Positions 52,586 through 61,998 are shown, numbered from the stretch's first letter. The stretch: DNA of 64,000 nucleotides from Desulfosporosinus hippei DSM 8344 (GCF_900100785.1 NZ_FNCP01000012.1:1-64000), one strand, 5' to 3'. Numbers and translations: made by a program. The notes: generated by a model not told the origin, from the sequence alone.

Positions 52586-52769
52586 GGTTAAACCTTCTTG
52601 CAGCACCGTCTTCGCACGGGTTAACACAGCTAAAAGGCGCTCCGCCTCAGAGCCAGACAGAAGGACCGCCCCCCGTTTCCCCAAGTTATTTCCCAGATTA
52701 ATATCTATTGCCACAAGATTTCATGCCATTAGCACAAATCACCAACATCATAGGTAACGAGTGATCCAT

Positions 52770-52816
52770 AAGAAAAAGCGCCACTCCATTAAATCTGCGG
52801 AGAGGCGCTTTTTCTT
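52770..52816 (-). terminator. pckA terminator
   Basis: AAGAAAAAGCGCC / GGCGCTTTTTCTT with an inner CTCC/GGAG stem. Confidence 0.85.
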
Positions 52817-52897
52817 ACTCTATTCCTAAATAATTCTTACAGATTACATCTGTCCGTTATCGAAATTTAAAGTTCCTGAGGAATATCTACATGTTTA

Positions 52898-54472
52898 TCA
52901 ATTCTTTGGACCGGCAGATCGAATGTCAGCTGAAACATCCTCAAACCTTTGGAAATTTTGCCGAAAGCTCTCTGCTAAAGTATTTGCTGTTTTGTCATAA
53001 GCCTCTGTGTCTGCCCAGGTATTCCGTGGGGTTAAAACCTCCACAGGCACTCCATTCACTGCTTCTGGGATCATAAGACCAAAGACCGGATCAGCCTGAT
53101 AAGCAGCTTTCTCTAATTCTCCATTTAAAGCGGCAGTTATCATAGCTCTGGTATATGTAAGATTCAAGCGTTTTCCTACCCCATATGGGCCACCGGACCA
53201 ACCGGTATTCACTAAATAAACCGTCGAATTATGTTCATCAATCCGTTTTCCAAGCATCTCCGCATAAACCGCCGGACTCAATGGTAAAAAAGGTTCCCCA
53301 AAACATGTAGAGAATGTAACCTGGGGCTCAGTGATACCTCGCTCTGTCCCAGCTAGCTTAGAAGTGTAACCTGACAGAAAATGATACATAGCCTGCTCTT
53401 TGGTAAGCTTAGAGATGGGGGGTAATACACCGAAGGCATCTGCTGTCAAAAAAACAACCACCCGGGGATGGCCTGCTTGGCTGGGAATTAAAGCGTTATC
53501 AATGTACGTTACCGGATAACCTGCCCGGGTATTTTCTGTAAGGGAGCTGTCTTTGTAATCGGGAAGCCGGGAATCGGGATTTAAAACCACATTTTCAATA
53601 ACTGTACCGAATCGGATAGCATTCCAAATCTGGGGTTCCTTTGCTTGGGATAGATCTATGCACTTGGCATAGCATCCACCTTCAAAATTAAAGATACCGC
53701 TTTCCGACCAGCCGTGCTCATCGTCCCCTATCAGTCTGCGTTCGGGATCAGCTGACAAGGTAGTTTTTCCGGTACCGGATAAGCCAAAGAAAAGAGCCAC
53801 ATCATGATTGGCCCCCACATTGGCCGAACAATGCATGGGCAACACTTCACGAAATGGCATTAAATAATTCAGGGCACTGAAAATCGACTTTTTCATTTCG
53901 CCAGCGTATTCAGTGCCGCCTATAATAATTACTTTTTTCTCAAGGGACAAAATAACATAGGCTTCGGAGTTGGTTCCATCTGTTTGAGGATCTGCAGTCA
54001 GCCCAGGGGTGCAGATCAGAGTAAACTCAGGTTGGTGGTTTTCCAGTTGTTTTTCCGTTGGTCTGATAAATAACTGTTGAACAAAAATATTGTGCCAGGC
54101 ATATTCATTAATTACTCGAATTGGCATGCTATATTTGTCGTCTGCCCCTGCAAAACCGTCAAACACAAAATAGTCTTTAGTCTCTAGATATTCCAAAGCC
54201 CGACGATATAATTTATTAAATGTTTCAGGACTGATAGGTTTATTAACCTTTCCCCAAGCAATTTGCCCTTTGATGGAAGCATCATCAACGATAAAGCGGT
54301 CTTTCGGAGAGCGGCCAGTGTAGTTTCCCGTAGAACAACAAAGAGCCCCGGTGTTAGTTAACATTCCCTCATGGCGAGCTAAAGCTATTTCCACCAGCTT
54401 ACTCACCGGAATATTCCTGCCAACAGGAGCCTTTACTGTGAACAAGTGATCGATATTGGAATTAGTACCCAT
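52898..54472 (-). CDS. pckA: phosphoenolpyruvate carboxykinase (ATP)
   Basis: 524 residues, full length. It converts oxaloacetate and ATP to phosphoenolpyruvate, CO2 and ADP. Motifs seen are [20 protein letters not shown], the P-loop [40 protein letters not shown] (kinase-2 and metal site) and [19 protein letters not shown]. Monocistronic, with a strong terminator beyond the stop. Confidence 0.97.
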   Translation of the reverse strand: MGTNSNIDHLFTVKAPVGRNIPVSKLVEIALARHEGMLTNTGALCCSTGNYTGRSPKDRFIVDDASIKGQIAWGKVNKPISPETFNKLYRRALEYLETKDYFVFDGFAGADDKYSMPIRVINEYAWHNIFVQQLFIRPTEKQLENHQPEFTLICTPGLTADPQTDGTNSEAYVILSLEKKVIIIGGTEYAGEMKKSIFSALNYLMPFREVLPMHCSANVGANHDVALFFGLSGTGKTTLSADPERRLIGDDEHGWSESGIFNFEGGCYAKCIDLSQAKEPQIWNAIRFGTVIENVVLNPDSRLPDYKDSSLTENTRAGYPVTYIDNALIPSQAGHPRVVVFLTADAFGVLPPISKLTKEQAMYHFLSGYTSKLAGTERGITEPQVTFSTCFGEPFLPLSPAVYAEMLGKRIDEHNSTVYLVNTGWSGGPYGVGKRLNLTYTRAMITAALNGELEKAAYQADPVFGLMIPEAVNGVPVEVLTPRNTWADTEAYDKTANTLAESFRQNFQRFEDVSADIRSAGPKN

Positions 54473-54711
54473 CTCTCATTAACCCCCTAGATTTCTCTAT
54501 TATGTATACCCAAGGATTGAAAATACTTAATACACAACTTTATCGGGTTCTTAGCGACGCGGACTTTGAACATTGTATACATTGAACAATTAAGACTCTA
54601 TAGGTTATATTAACAGAAACCGACTTACTTTTCCAAGCATTTTTTGCCAAGGATATAAAACCCAATTTTGATAGATTATAAATATACATTACGAGATAGT
54701 GAGGTATGATA

Positions 54712-55158
54712 ATGGACGATAAGTTGATTTTCCGTTTAAAAGAATTCTATACCCTAGAAACCTTTCAAGTTGCTTTTTATGAATCACAAGTCTCATCATC
54801 TACCAATGAATATTACAAAAAAGCATTCGAAAAAATGGTGGAAATTGAAAGCGGCCATGCAGATTTCTTTGCCCAAGTCTTAACCAAGGCTGACATTGAA
54901 GTACCGAAGATTATAGGTTCAGCCTTTGAACTGGCCGGCGGCTTTGTTGGAGATATGGTTAGTCTAACCGGTTCTAGCAATACCTGCAAACTCGGGGTTG
55001 CTCTGGAAAATAAAGCAATGGAAGCCTATCGGACTTTCATCAATGAGAGTAAGGACAAACATTATTCTGAACTTCGCAATACTCTTATGGACTATCTTCT
55101 TGATGAGGAATTCCATACACTTTGGCTTAGGGATTACATGGAAAAGCACCCTAACTAA
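54712..55158 (+). CDS. ferritin-like diiron protein
   Basis: 148 residues in four helices with repeated metal-type motifs: YTLETFQVAFYE, EIESGHADFFAQ (E-x-x-H), LENKAMEAYRTF and LLDEEFHTLWLRDY (E-E-x-H). This matches rubrerythrin/Coq7-like ferritin-fold proteins, though the exact subgroup is unclear. ATG at 54712 with GAGG seven bases upstream is preferred to 54706. It may store or detoxify iron/peroxide. Monocistronic. Confidence 0.75.
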   Translation: MDDKLIFRLKEFYTLETFQVAFYESQVSSSTNEYYKKAFEKMVEIESGHADFFAQVLTKADIEVPKIIGSAFELAGGFVGDMVSLTGSSNTCKLGVALENKAMEAYRTFINESKDKHYSELRNTLMDYLLDEEFHTLWLRDYMEKHPN

Positions 55159-55236
55159 AGGGATTTTCAGTTTTTCTATCCCCTAAGCAGGTTTTTTAAT
55201 CTTTCTATCGAATCACTAGATTAGAGGTGATTTATT

Positions 55237-55446
55237 ATGAAGACCCAGTATCTAGTGATTCCGGTAACCGATGAAGAACGCAAACGACTTAACTATGTAT
55301 GCACCAAGCTGGGTATTACCATCGAACAATTCTTTGATACCGCTCTTCGTGAAGGAGAAATGGAGATACTTAGCACAGATGCTTTTAAACCAGGTGGCTC
55401 CTTTTGGAACATCGAAGAACACCCATTCAAGAACGACTCAGAATAA
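55237..55446 (+). CDS. small soluble protein, unknown
   Basis: 69 residues: MKTQYLVIPVTDEERKRLNY, VCTKLGITIEQFFDTALREG and an acidic end. A beta strand followed by two helices is reminiscent of ribbon-helix-helix proteins, but the match is weak. AGAGGTG precedes the ATG. Confidence 0.55.
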   Translation: MKTQYLVIPVTDEERKRLNYVCTKLGITIEQFFDTALREGEMEILSTDAFKPGGSFWNIEEHPFKNDSE

Positions 55447-55546
55447 CCAAAATACTTTTACTCTCTCTGCATTTATAATATAATCTAATTTAGCTGTTCG
55501 GAAGTTAATCAATTCTAAACAACAATAAGAAGGTGGCGGAATATTC

Positions 55547-55873
55547 ATGAGTGATGATAATAAATCTGATTTAGAGCGTTTAACGGATAGTTTAGAAAAA
55601 AATGCTGATAAACCTAATCAATCACTTGGCCTAGTTAGTTTCACAGATCTGTTTACTCCGGATTTTATGAGCAAATATACCAAGTTCGCTAATTTCGGGG
55701 AACTGCTTATCGTAGGAAAGTATAATGTAAGTAGATTTGAGGAATTCTTGGCTCTTCTCAACGCAGAATTCGATAAATTTATTGCTAAAAACACCAATTT
55801 TAAAACTTGGGAAGAAATGCAGTCCACTGCAGTCTCCGAATACTATAAGAGGCAGGAAGCTGCTAAGCAATAG
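55547..55873 (+). CDS. soluble helical protein, unknown
   Basis: 108 residues. MSDDNKSDLERLTDSLEKNA is followed by FTDLFTPDFMSKYTKFANFG and a helical end (AVSEYYKRQEAAKQ). It is charged with no membrane segment. AAGGTGG lies upstream of the ATG and a terminator follows. The family is not recognised. Confidence 0.65.
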   Translation: MSDDNKSDLERLTDSLEKNADKPNQSLGLVSFTDLFTPDFMSKYTKFANFGELLIVGKYNVSRFEEFLALLNAEFDKFIAKNTNFKTWEEMQSTAVSEYYKRQEAAKQ

Positions 55874-55887
55874 TCTATTACAAAGTT

Positions 55888-55916
55888 ACAAGCCATCACT
55901 ATTCGTGATGGCTTGT
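55888..55916 (+). terminator. terminator
   Basis: ACAAGCCATCAC / GTGATGGCTTGT with a five-base loop, then TTGTTT. It can also serve the convergent flavoprotein gene. Confidence 0.85.
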
Positions 55917-55945
55917 TTGTTTAGCGATACTATAGCTTATTTAGC

Positions 55946-56497
55946 CTAGAGCTTAGAAACCATTTCCTTTGTGGCTTCACGAATAGTATCTATCTTGTAC
56001 TTTTTATTCTTCTGAGTTACTCCGATAAAATCAAACTTCTCGGCTTTTAGATGAGTAAAAAGTCTTTCCATTGAGGTTAGGCAGGTTGTTATTCCATTGC
56101 CGCTCCCCCCTGCTGCTGCTACCGATATTACCGGTTTCCCCTCTAAGCAGGTCTTTTCGTTTTTTATACCCTCACATCGTCTTAAGCGATCAGTAAAGGA
56201 TTTAGCAGACTCACTCATTTCACCCCAGTATACCGGGGAAACTAGGACAAAGGCATCCATGTCGTTCATTGAAGCATGTAAATTCTGAAAGTCATCAATT
56301 ACTTGACACTGATGCTCATTGCGACAGGGTCCCCAGCCATTACCACAAGCATGGCAGCTCCCAATTTTTTGTTGATTCAAGTTAACCATTATTACCTTTG
56401 CACCTGTCTCCTCTGCTCCTGATTTGGCAGCATTTCCGCAGGCTGCAGTAAGCCCATCCGTGTTAGGGCTGCTTGTTAAAATCATCACGTTCATCAT
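55946..56497 (-). CDS. NADPH-dependent FMN reductase-type iron-sulfur flavoprotein
   Basis: 183 residues. The flavodoxin-like fold has LTSSPNTDGLTAACGNAAKS for FMN phosphate binding and VSPVYWGEMSESAKSFTDRL. Cysteines in SCHACGNGWGPCRNEHQC are the compact set used to bind a [4Fe-4S] cluster in iron-sulfur flavoproteins. It is a cytoplasmic electron carrier or reductase of unknown partner. AAGGA six bases upstream supports the first ATG. Confidence 0.85.
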   Translation of the reverse strand: MMNVMILTSSPNTDGLTAACGNAAKSGAEETGAKVIMVNLNQQKIGSCHACGNGWGPCRNEHQCQVIDDFQNLHASMNDMDAFVLVSPVYWGEMSESAKSFTDRLRRCEGIKNEKTCLEGKPVISVAAAGGSGNGITTCLTSMERLFTHLKAEKFDFIGVTQKNKKYKIDTIREATKEMVSKL

Positions 56498-56697
56498 ATC
56501 ATATCCTTACATTTCTTAATTACTCTTTACTATTGTATCAGGAAAGCAATATCCCTTAAAGGATTTTCATGCCCAATCCGCTCGAATAATTGCCTCAGCA
56601 GAGATAATTCTCCTAAATCTTTTAGAGACAGTGATTGACTATGATATAATATTTTTGTTACTTATCCCAAGCTCAAGTGCCATGAAGGTGTGTGCGT

Positions 56698-57957
56698 ATG
56701 GATATTAAAAACCATCTAAAAAACAGATTGACCAACAAGCTTCCCGCCCTGAACCACTATAATTTTCGCATTTTTTGGTTGGGACAATGGGTTTCTTTAA
56801 TTGGAACATGGATGCAGAGTATCGGACAAACTTGGCTTGTCTTTTCACTGACTGATTCCCCTTTATTGGTAGGCTTATTAGGAGCGGTTCAGTTTCTGCC
56901 AATTACTTTATTTTCATTGTTTGCTGGCGTTGTTATCGACAAGTATCCAAAAAGAACAATACTTTTAATTACACAATTCACTTCAATGATATTGGCATTC
57001 ACATTATTTATACTTGTTTATACGGATACGGTTCGTTATGAATATATTCTCATTTTAGCTCTCATGCTTGGCTTCTTAAATACTGTTGATTTGCCTACCA
57101 GACAATCCTTTACAATTGAAATAGCGGGCAAGCAAGATTTAATGAACGCCATTGCTTTGAACTCTGCCACCTTTAATCTAGCTAGAATTCTGGGCCCATC
57201 CATAGGAGCATTGATTATGGCTTCCTTAGGAGCGGAATGGTGCTTTTTCCTGAATGGATTAAGCTTTATGGCAGTACTCCTAAGCCTGCTTAAAATCAAG
57301 GTTAACCCCTACGTACGAAAGCAGGTTGCTACTAATATCCTTAGAGAAATCAAAGATGGGCTAAAGTACATCATCCTCGAACCATCACTTTTTAAAACTA
57401 CATTGATGGTTTTAATAATTGGCCTGTTTGTTTTTAACTTCAATGTCTTAATCCCAGTATTCACCAAACACGTTCTTCACCAAGAGGAGTATGTCTATGG
57501 AATCTTAATGTCATCTCTAGGAATAGGCTCTTTTATTGGTGCCTTAATGGTATCCTTAAACAGTAAATCTGGGCCTAAAGCTAATGTTTTAGTAGGTAGT
57601 AGTGTGGCAATTTCAATTTGTTTGATGATTATCAGCCTTACCAAAGTGTACTATTACTCTGGATTCCTCTTAATCGTCACAGGAATTTTTAATATTTGGT
57701 TTAGTACAACAGCAAACTCCACTCTCCAAATCCATGCTAAAGATGAGTATCGAGGAAGAGTAATGAGCGTTTACTCACTTGTCTTTGCTGGGGCAACCCC
57801 CCTTGGGAATATGTTCGCAGGTTATATTGCGGATAGATTTGGAGCTCAAACAGCGTTTTTTCTTACCGGAGCACTATGCCTGTCTTCAATTTTATTACTA
57901 ACAACCATATTTAAGGTTAGGAGTTATCGCCATAAATCCTCGCCAAAGACAACCTAA
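56698..57957 (+). CDS. MFS transporter (enterobactin-exporter-like subfamily)
   Basis: 419 residues with twelve membrane helices. MFS motif A is seen as AGVVIDKYPKRTILL, and FWLGQWVSLIGTWMQSIGQT marks the first helix of the MFS_3/EntS-type subgroup. GRVMSVYSLVFAGATPLGNM is typical of the C-terminal half. It probably exports a drug or small metabolite. AAGGTG seven bases upstream supports 56698. Monocistronic. Confidence 0.87.
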   Translation: MDIKNHLKNRLTNKLPALNHYNFRIFWLGQWVSLIGTWMQSIGQTWLVFSLTDSPLLVGLLGAVQFLPITLFSLFAGVVIDKYPKRTILLITQFTSMILAFTLFILVYTDTVRYEYILILALMLGFLNTVDLPTRQSFTIEIAGKQDLMNAIALNSATFNLARILGPSIGALIMASLGAEWCFFLNGLSFMAVLLSLLKIKVNPYVRKQVATNILREIKDGLKYIILEPSLFKTTLMVLIIGLFVFNFNVLIPVFTKHVLHQEEYVYGILMSSLGIGSFIGALMVSLNSKSGPKANVLVGSSVAISICLMIISLTKVYYYSGFLLIVTGIFNIWFSTTANSTLQIHAKDEYRGRVMSVYSLVFAGATPLGNMFAGYIADRFGAQTAFFLTGALCLSSILLLTTIFKVRSYRHKSSPKTT

Positions 57958-58070
57958 GGTAATCACCGCGTTCAGCTAAAGTTGACATCGAGACTTCCGT
58001 ATTTGGACTCTACACAACCGAAGCAGAATTAGGAACATCCCTTTATAAGAAGTGGGTGTCTCGGGTTTGA

Positions 58071-58187
58071 TTAAAAAAAGATGCTATATAGATAATATAC
58101 TCCCGCAATACTGGCAGGGATTGCACACGCAATAGTGAAGGCAATAATGGTCGGCTTAATCAGTTCGTTCCAGATTGTTTTTATGAT
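58071..58187 (-). other. possible small membrane peptide without a normal start
   Basis: On the minus strand the frame reads IIKTIWNELIKPTIIAFTIA, CAIPASIAGVYYLYSIFF and stops. GGGGTGA lies where a ribosome binding site would be, but the start positions read ATC and ATA, not ATG/GTG/TTG. It is either inactivated by a start-codon mutation or uses a rare start. Confidence 0.35.
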
Positions 58188-58241
58188 GAATTCACCCCAG
58201 AATCAGTTTTCGATTATGCTTCTTATTAAGTGATCCGATAT

Positions 58242-58286
58242 TAAACTCCGACTTGAGTTTATCTGATAAACACAAGTCGGAGTTTA
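58242..58286. terminator. large bidirectional terminator
   Basis: TAAACTCCGACTTG / CAAGTCGGAGTTTA enclosing GTTTATC/GATAAAC. Confidence 0.85.
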
Positions 58287-58306
58287 TCATTGCTAAATGG
58301 TTTGTT

Positions 58307-58528
58307 TTAGTTAATCTCAGGATTTGAGTTCTTTTGCCCCTGCATAAGCCCTTTGTTATGAAAGACCTCTTTAACTTCTAATGTCAGCATTCCTCCTTTA
58401 GCATTCTTAAAGCTATCCTTACCGTACTTTGGTTTTTTATCATCTTCCACTACACTCACTACGCCAGCCGGTTCCCAAGTCTGACGATTTAATTGTGATG
58501 CATGTTCTTTGTCATTTTCAATAGTCAT
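58307..58528 (-). CDS. small charged protein, unknown
   Basis: 73 residues (MTIENDKEHASQLNRQTWEP, then VVSVVEDDKKPKYGKDSFKN). Soluble and rich in Lys/Asp. GAGGAGG precedes the ATG. The family is not recognised. Monocistronic, with the terminator at 58242. Confidence 0.6.
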   Translation of the reverse strand: MTIENDKEHASQLNRQTWEPAGVVSVVEDDKKPKYGKDSFKNAKGGMLTLEVKEVFHNKGLMQGQKNSNPEIN

Positions 58529-58717
58529 TGATTTGCCTCCTCAATGTTTTCTGTTTTACTAATCCTTTTTAGAATCCCCATAGAATTTATTATTAGTCAT
58601 TTTCCCAATGAATCTGTTCGCATCTTCATTTTTTTACACTTATGGGTATCCAATCATTGCCTTTTAGACATAATATAAAAGCTTAACATTTAAAACTTGA
58701 GAACAGAGGCAAATGCA

Positions 58718-59710
58718 ATGAGTATACAACAGAGTTATGTCAATACCGAAACATCTTTTCCAAAGCTCCAATTCACGGAACTGCTCTTTGTCGAGGATCA
58801 ACTACAGACTGTACTCCAACAAGCCGACGGTCTCATTCGCCAAACCTGTATTAGTTTGCTGGAATCCGGCGGTAAACGAATTCGACCTCTTCTCACACTC
58901 TATAGCGGTATGTGCTTTGCTCCCTTAAATCCATTAATGATTGATGCAGCAGTTGCGTCAGAGCTTATTCACATGGCTTCCTTAATTCATGATGATGTCA
59001 TTGATGAATCAGAAACAAGGCGTGGTAAACCAACCATTGTCTCTGAATATGGTAACCATGCAGCTATATTAACTGGGGATTACCTGTTTGCCGAAGCCTT
59101 CAATATCCTTTCACGATCGGAATTATTGACCAGTATGAATTTTCTAGTTAAGGCCATCCAAGCAATGTGCCATGGGGAAGTTCATCAAGCAGACGAACAA
59201 TTCTCGAGTCAAGTTAGTTTTGAGGAATATTATAAGCGAATTGCTAATAAAACCGGTATTCTTCTTGCCGCCAGCTGTCAATCAGGTGCGGTTCTAGCAG
59301 GCGCATCTGCAGCAGAGTTGTCTCTGATGCGAGAATATGGAATGAATCTGGGATATGCCTACCAAATAACCGATGACATCTTAGATATTGAAGGGGATGC
59401 TGATTCTCTGGGAAAACCTATTGGGGCTGATCTGGTTAACGGTAATATTACTCTTCCCATGCTTTATCTCTTGGATAAGCCGATCTATGGAAATTGGTTA
59501 AGGGAAATTATCAACGTTCGTAGTATTACCCCGCAGGGAGCACTGAGCATTAGAGAGGCTCTCCTTAACACCGGGTGTATTGAAGAGGCTTACCAGACTG
59601 CTACCCACTGTATCAATAAGGCAAAAGCGTGTCTTGACAATATTCCAGCCAGCACCTATAAAACCACTCTCCTAGATTTGGCAAATACCATTTTGCATCG
59701 TAAAGCCTAA
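58718..59710 (+). CDS. polyprenyl diphosphate synthase (heptaprenyl-type)
   Basis: 330 residues. The trans-prenyltransferase signatures are present: GGKRIRPLLTLYSG, the first Asp-rich motif LIHDDVIDESETRRGKPT and the second YQITDDILDIEGDADSLGKP. Length and neighbours suggest the catalytic subunit of a heptaprenyl diphosphate synthase used for menaquinone or sesquarterpenes. The ATG at 58718 has AGAGG upstream. It is convergent with the YtpB-like terpene gene. Confidence 0.88.
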   Translation: MSIQQSYVNTETSFPKLQFTELLFVEDQLQTVLQQADGLIRQTCISLLESGGKRIRPLLTLYSGMCFAPLNPLMIDAAVASELIHMASLIHDDVIDESETRRGKPTIVSEYGNHAAILTGDYLFAEAFNILSRSELLTSMNFLVKAIQAMCHGEVHQADEQFSSQVSFEEYYKRIANKTGILLAASCQSGAVLAGASAAELSLMREYGMNLGYAYQITDDILDIEGDADSLGKPIGADLVNGNITLPMLYLLDKPIYGNWLREIINVRSITPQGALSIREALLNTGCIEEAYQTATHCINKAKACLDNIPASTYKTTLLDLANTILHRKA

Positions 59711-59726
59711 CCCCTAAATGAGGTAG

Positions 59727-59760
59727 AAGGGATCACTTATGTCAATCTAAGTGATCCCTT
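59727..59760. terminator. shared terminator between convergent genes
   Basis: AAGGGATCACTTA / TAAGTGATCCCTT with an eight-base loop, 16 bases after the prenyl synthase stop. Confidence 0.88.
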
Positions 59761-59792
59761 CTAATATTAAAAAGCTATTCAAACTATCGTCT

Positions 59793-60863
59793 CTAAATAA
59801 TTTTTCGTTTTCGCAACTGACGACAGACCCAATAAAGAAGCTTTACTCCTATGCCGCACTTCTCGATAAGCCTCTTCACAATCGACCGAATCTCACCATT
59901 CATACTCTTTTCATCGGAGAGATACATTGCTAAAAGTCCCTGAACGACAACTTGATGAAACTTAGCGTATTCCAAGCGTTCTGCTTGCTTTAAGGAGTTC
60001 TCCACAAACAATTGTAAACGTTTAAAAACTATTTCTGGGTTTTCATAATAGGCTACAAAATTCAGCTGATTGGTCTCCCGGTCTTCACGGAGATCGATAA
60101 AATAGTCTAATAAAATATGGAGACCACAGATCCAAGGAAAATATGTCTGACTTATGGTTTCAACCTGTTTCAGCGCCAATTTAGGATCATGGGCCACGGA
60201 AAACAGACAAAAGATCCCCAAGGTCGATCCTGAGGCAGCTGCAAACTCCCAAATTGTTATTTCGGAATCGGCGGCTAAATGCGTGGTAATCCAATCTACC
60301 ATTTTCCCTTCTCGTTCACTGACGGCCAAATGTTTATAGGTTTGTAAGGAGGCATACAGCTCCGCCAACTTAATGGCTTCTCCTTGAACTGTCTGATAAG
60401 ACGGTAAATTCCTGAGACTTTCTTGGCAGGTTTGAACTAAATTTTTTAAATACCCGCCATCCTCACGATATGGATAATACAAATAATAATCTGACAGATC
60501 CGCCTCTGGATTTAGAGCTTCTTGCATTGCTAAATGCAACTGTGCAAAGGCTTTTTCATCCTGAACTTCAAGACTGTCCACTAAATTATCCAGATAATCG
60601 CTCATAGTCTGATAAGCAACAATAAACCGGATTGTTGCTTCTCTTGGAACACCCGGATAAAGGGCATAAATACTCCCTCCTTGACAGTGAAAGGCTTTCC
60701 AGCGAATACTCTCTAAGGCTTGTTGACACAAGCGTGCATCAGGCGCTTCTCTGGCCTTTTGTCTCCATTCGTTTAGTTCTCTTTTCACAATCGGAAAGAC
60801 TTTTGCCACAAATAAATATATCAGCTTTATGCTGTTATAGGTTCTCAAACTTGATCTATTCAT
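59793..60863 (-). CDS. ytpB: YtpB/DUF2600 sesquarterpene synthase
   Basis: 356 residues of the DUF2600 family, which in Bacillus makes tetraprenyl-beta-curcumene from heptaprenyl diphosphate. Seen are ESIRWKAFHCQGGSIYALYP, the Asp-containing QTMSDYLDNLVDSLEV, FPWICGLHILLDYFIDLRED and a basic end. The first prenyl step is encoded by the convergent neighbour (58718). The product may be a spore or membrane terpenoid. TTCTAAGGAG lies upstream of the start. Confidence 0.87.
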   Translation of the reverse strand: MNRSSLRTYNSIKLIYLFVAKVFPIVKRELNEWRQKAREAPDARLCQQALESIRWKAFHCQGGSIYALYPGVPREATIRFIVAYQTMSDYLDNLVDSLEVQDEKAFAQLHLAMQEALNPEADLSDYYLYYPYREDGGYLKNLVQTCQESLRNLPSYQTVQGEAIKLAELYASLQTYKHLAVSEREGKMVDWITTHLAADSEITIWEFAAASGSTLGIFCLFSVAHDPKLALKQVETISQTYFPWICGLHILLDYFIDLREDRETNQLNFVAYYENPEIVFKRLQLFVENSLKQAERLEYAKFHQVVVQGLLAMYLSDEKSMNGEIRSIVKRLIEKCGIGVKLLYWVCRQLRKRKII

Positions 60864-61100
60864 TTACTTATTCTCCTTAGAATGAAGACTATTATATGAC
60901 TCTAGGAAGTATTTTGTAGCTAGAGAGGAATAACCATATTGTAATCGCCTTAACTATTATTACCAAAAAAGGCAAGTTAAAGCCCTTAACCATAGCTATT
61001 AAACTTTCATTTCAGCTCTTAAAAACTTAATAAACGTACATAGGTTTTTGTACAATGTGACATCCTAAGTAAGGATAAAATTTTCGAGAGGAGAATGTAC

Positions 61101-61307
61101 ATGAATACTGCAAATCCAGAATTAACCTCAAAAAATTTAGCCATTTTGAATGATCAGCTTGGGTCCGAGGCTCTGCTGGTTCATAAGTTCACACAAGCGG
61201 CTCAAACCGTTCAAGACCAAGCGATCAGTGCACAGCTTAATTCCTTTGCCCAACAACACCGTAAACACTATGATACCTTGCTCAACTATTTAAATTCCCA
61301 TCAATAA
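61101..61307 (+). CDS. small helical protein, coat- or ferritin-like
   Basis: 68 residues in two helices (NLAILNDQLGSEALLVHKFT, QAISAQLNSFAQQHRKHYDT). It resembles short ferritin-like or spore-coat accessory proteins. ATG at 61101, seven bases after GAGAGGAG, is preferred over 61095. It lies 21 bases before the CotF-like gene, so they form one operon. Probably sporulation-linked (inference). Confidence 0.65.
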   Translation: MNTANPELTSKNLAILNDQLGSEALLVHKFTQAAQTVQDQAISAQLNSFAQQHRKHYDTLLNYLNSHQ

Positions 61308-61328
61308 TTTAAGGAAAGGGTGATAAAA

Positions 61329-61601
61329 TTGAACATGCAAAACACCACCATGACTGAACAGGATATTATCACGGATCTGTTAACTTCAGAGAAGCATCAT
61401 ACAAACACTATTAATACTTTTATCACTGAATCGACCTGCGCTAATTTAAGGCAAAACTTAAAGACTATCCTGACGGAAGAACATAGTATTCATGAAAATC
61501 TGTATAATGTCATGAACCAAAAGGGATGGTACCCGACGAGTGATGCTCCTTCCCAAGAAGTGCAGAAAACCAAGGATAGGTTTAACTCTCTACAAGTTTA
61601 A
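61329..61601 (+). CDS. spore coat protein, CotF family
   Basis: About 90 residues. MTEQDIITDLLTSEKHHTNT, INTFITESTCANLRQNLKTI and the end VMNQKGWYPTSDAPSQEV match the CotF domain (helical pair with the GWYP-A segment). The TTG at 61329 with AAAGGGTGA upstream is preferred; an ATG at 61335 is also possible. It is in an operon with the 68-residue protein and a terminator follows. Indicates a spore former. Confidence 0.83.
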   Translation: MNMQNTTMTEQDIITDLLTSEKHHTNTINTFITESTCANLRQNLKTILTEEHSIHENLYNVMNQKGWYPTSDAPSQEVQKTKDRFNSLQV

Positions 61602-61618
61602 GGATAGTTTTTAATGAA

Positions 61619-61644
61619 AAAGACGGAGCTCCTGCTCCGTCTTT
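61619..61644 (+). terminator. terminator of the coat protein operon
   Basis: AAAGACGGAGC / GCTCCGTCTTT with a four-base loop. It also faces tatA on the other strand. Confidence 0.88.
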
Positions 61645-61657
61645 AATATACACTTAT

Positions 61658-61849
61658 TTACTCTTTATCAACTTTTACCGTCTTAACTTCTTCTACTTTG
61701 TCGTCTTCAGTTGCAGATTTAAATTCTTTGATCCCTTTGCCGAGTGCTTTTCCTAAGTCAGGTAATTTACCGGGGCCAAAAATTACTAATGCTATTACAA
61801 GGATAATCCCCGCGGTCATAGGTGTGACAAAGCCAAATGTTGTAAGCAT
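61658..61849 (-). CDS. tatA: twin-arginine translocase subunit TatA
   Basis: 63 residues. The membrane helix ([20 protein letters not shown]) and the [20 protein letters not shown] hinge plus amphipathic helix are diagnostic of TatA/TatE. An acidic/basic tail follows. GGAGGTGC precedes the ATG at 61849. TatC is not in the window. It would support export of the Tat-signalled [FeFe] hydrogenase at 36244. Confidence 0.93.
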   Translation of the reverse strand: MLTTFGFVTPMTAGIILVIALVIFGPGKLPDLGKALGKGIKEFKSATEDDKVEEVKTVKVDKE

Positions 61850-61998
61850 AATAAGCACCTCCAAAACTATCTACTCATTCTCTAATCATATACTTAAAAC
61901 TATTCAATTGCAAAACCAAGCAATATGATTATCCTACCCTATTAAACGAAATAGCGCAATATGTTTTCAATGGAAAACTGATTAACCCTATTAAATGA

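Larger units (their letters stand above)
51780..52650. ncRNA. GC-rich, highly base-paired, non-coding block
   Basis: This stretch differs sharply from its AT-rich surroundings (42 of 60 bases in 52381-52440 are G or C) and has no convincing gene. Long-range perfect inverted repeats include 51794-51806 with 52137-52149 (13 bp), 52058-52065 with 52119-52126, 52390-52400 with 52513-52523 (11 bp), 52452-52460 with 52476-52484, and a 22-bp pair at 51834-51855 / 52564-52585. A GAAA tetraloop closed by GGCAC/GTGTC appears if read on the minus strand. It may be a large structured RNA, a non-coding mobile element or a phage-like insert. Known tmRNA, RNase P and group II domain V signatures were not found. 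Confidence 0.5.

Noticed and set aside
51780-52650. GC-rich block as rRNA, tmRNA, RNase P RNA or group II intron
   Set aside because: None of the invariant core motifs of these RNAs was found, and no intron-encoded protein or domain V is visible.
52376-52714. 112-codon open frame on the minus strand in the GC-rich block
   Set aside because: No ribosome binding site, no recognisable domain. The open frame is explained by high GC content and repeats (LTRAKTV occurs twice because of the DNA repeat).
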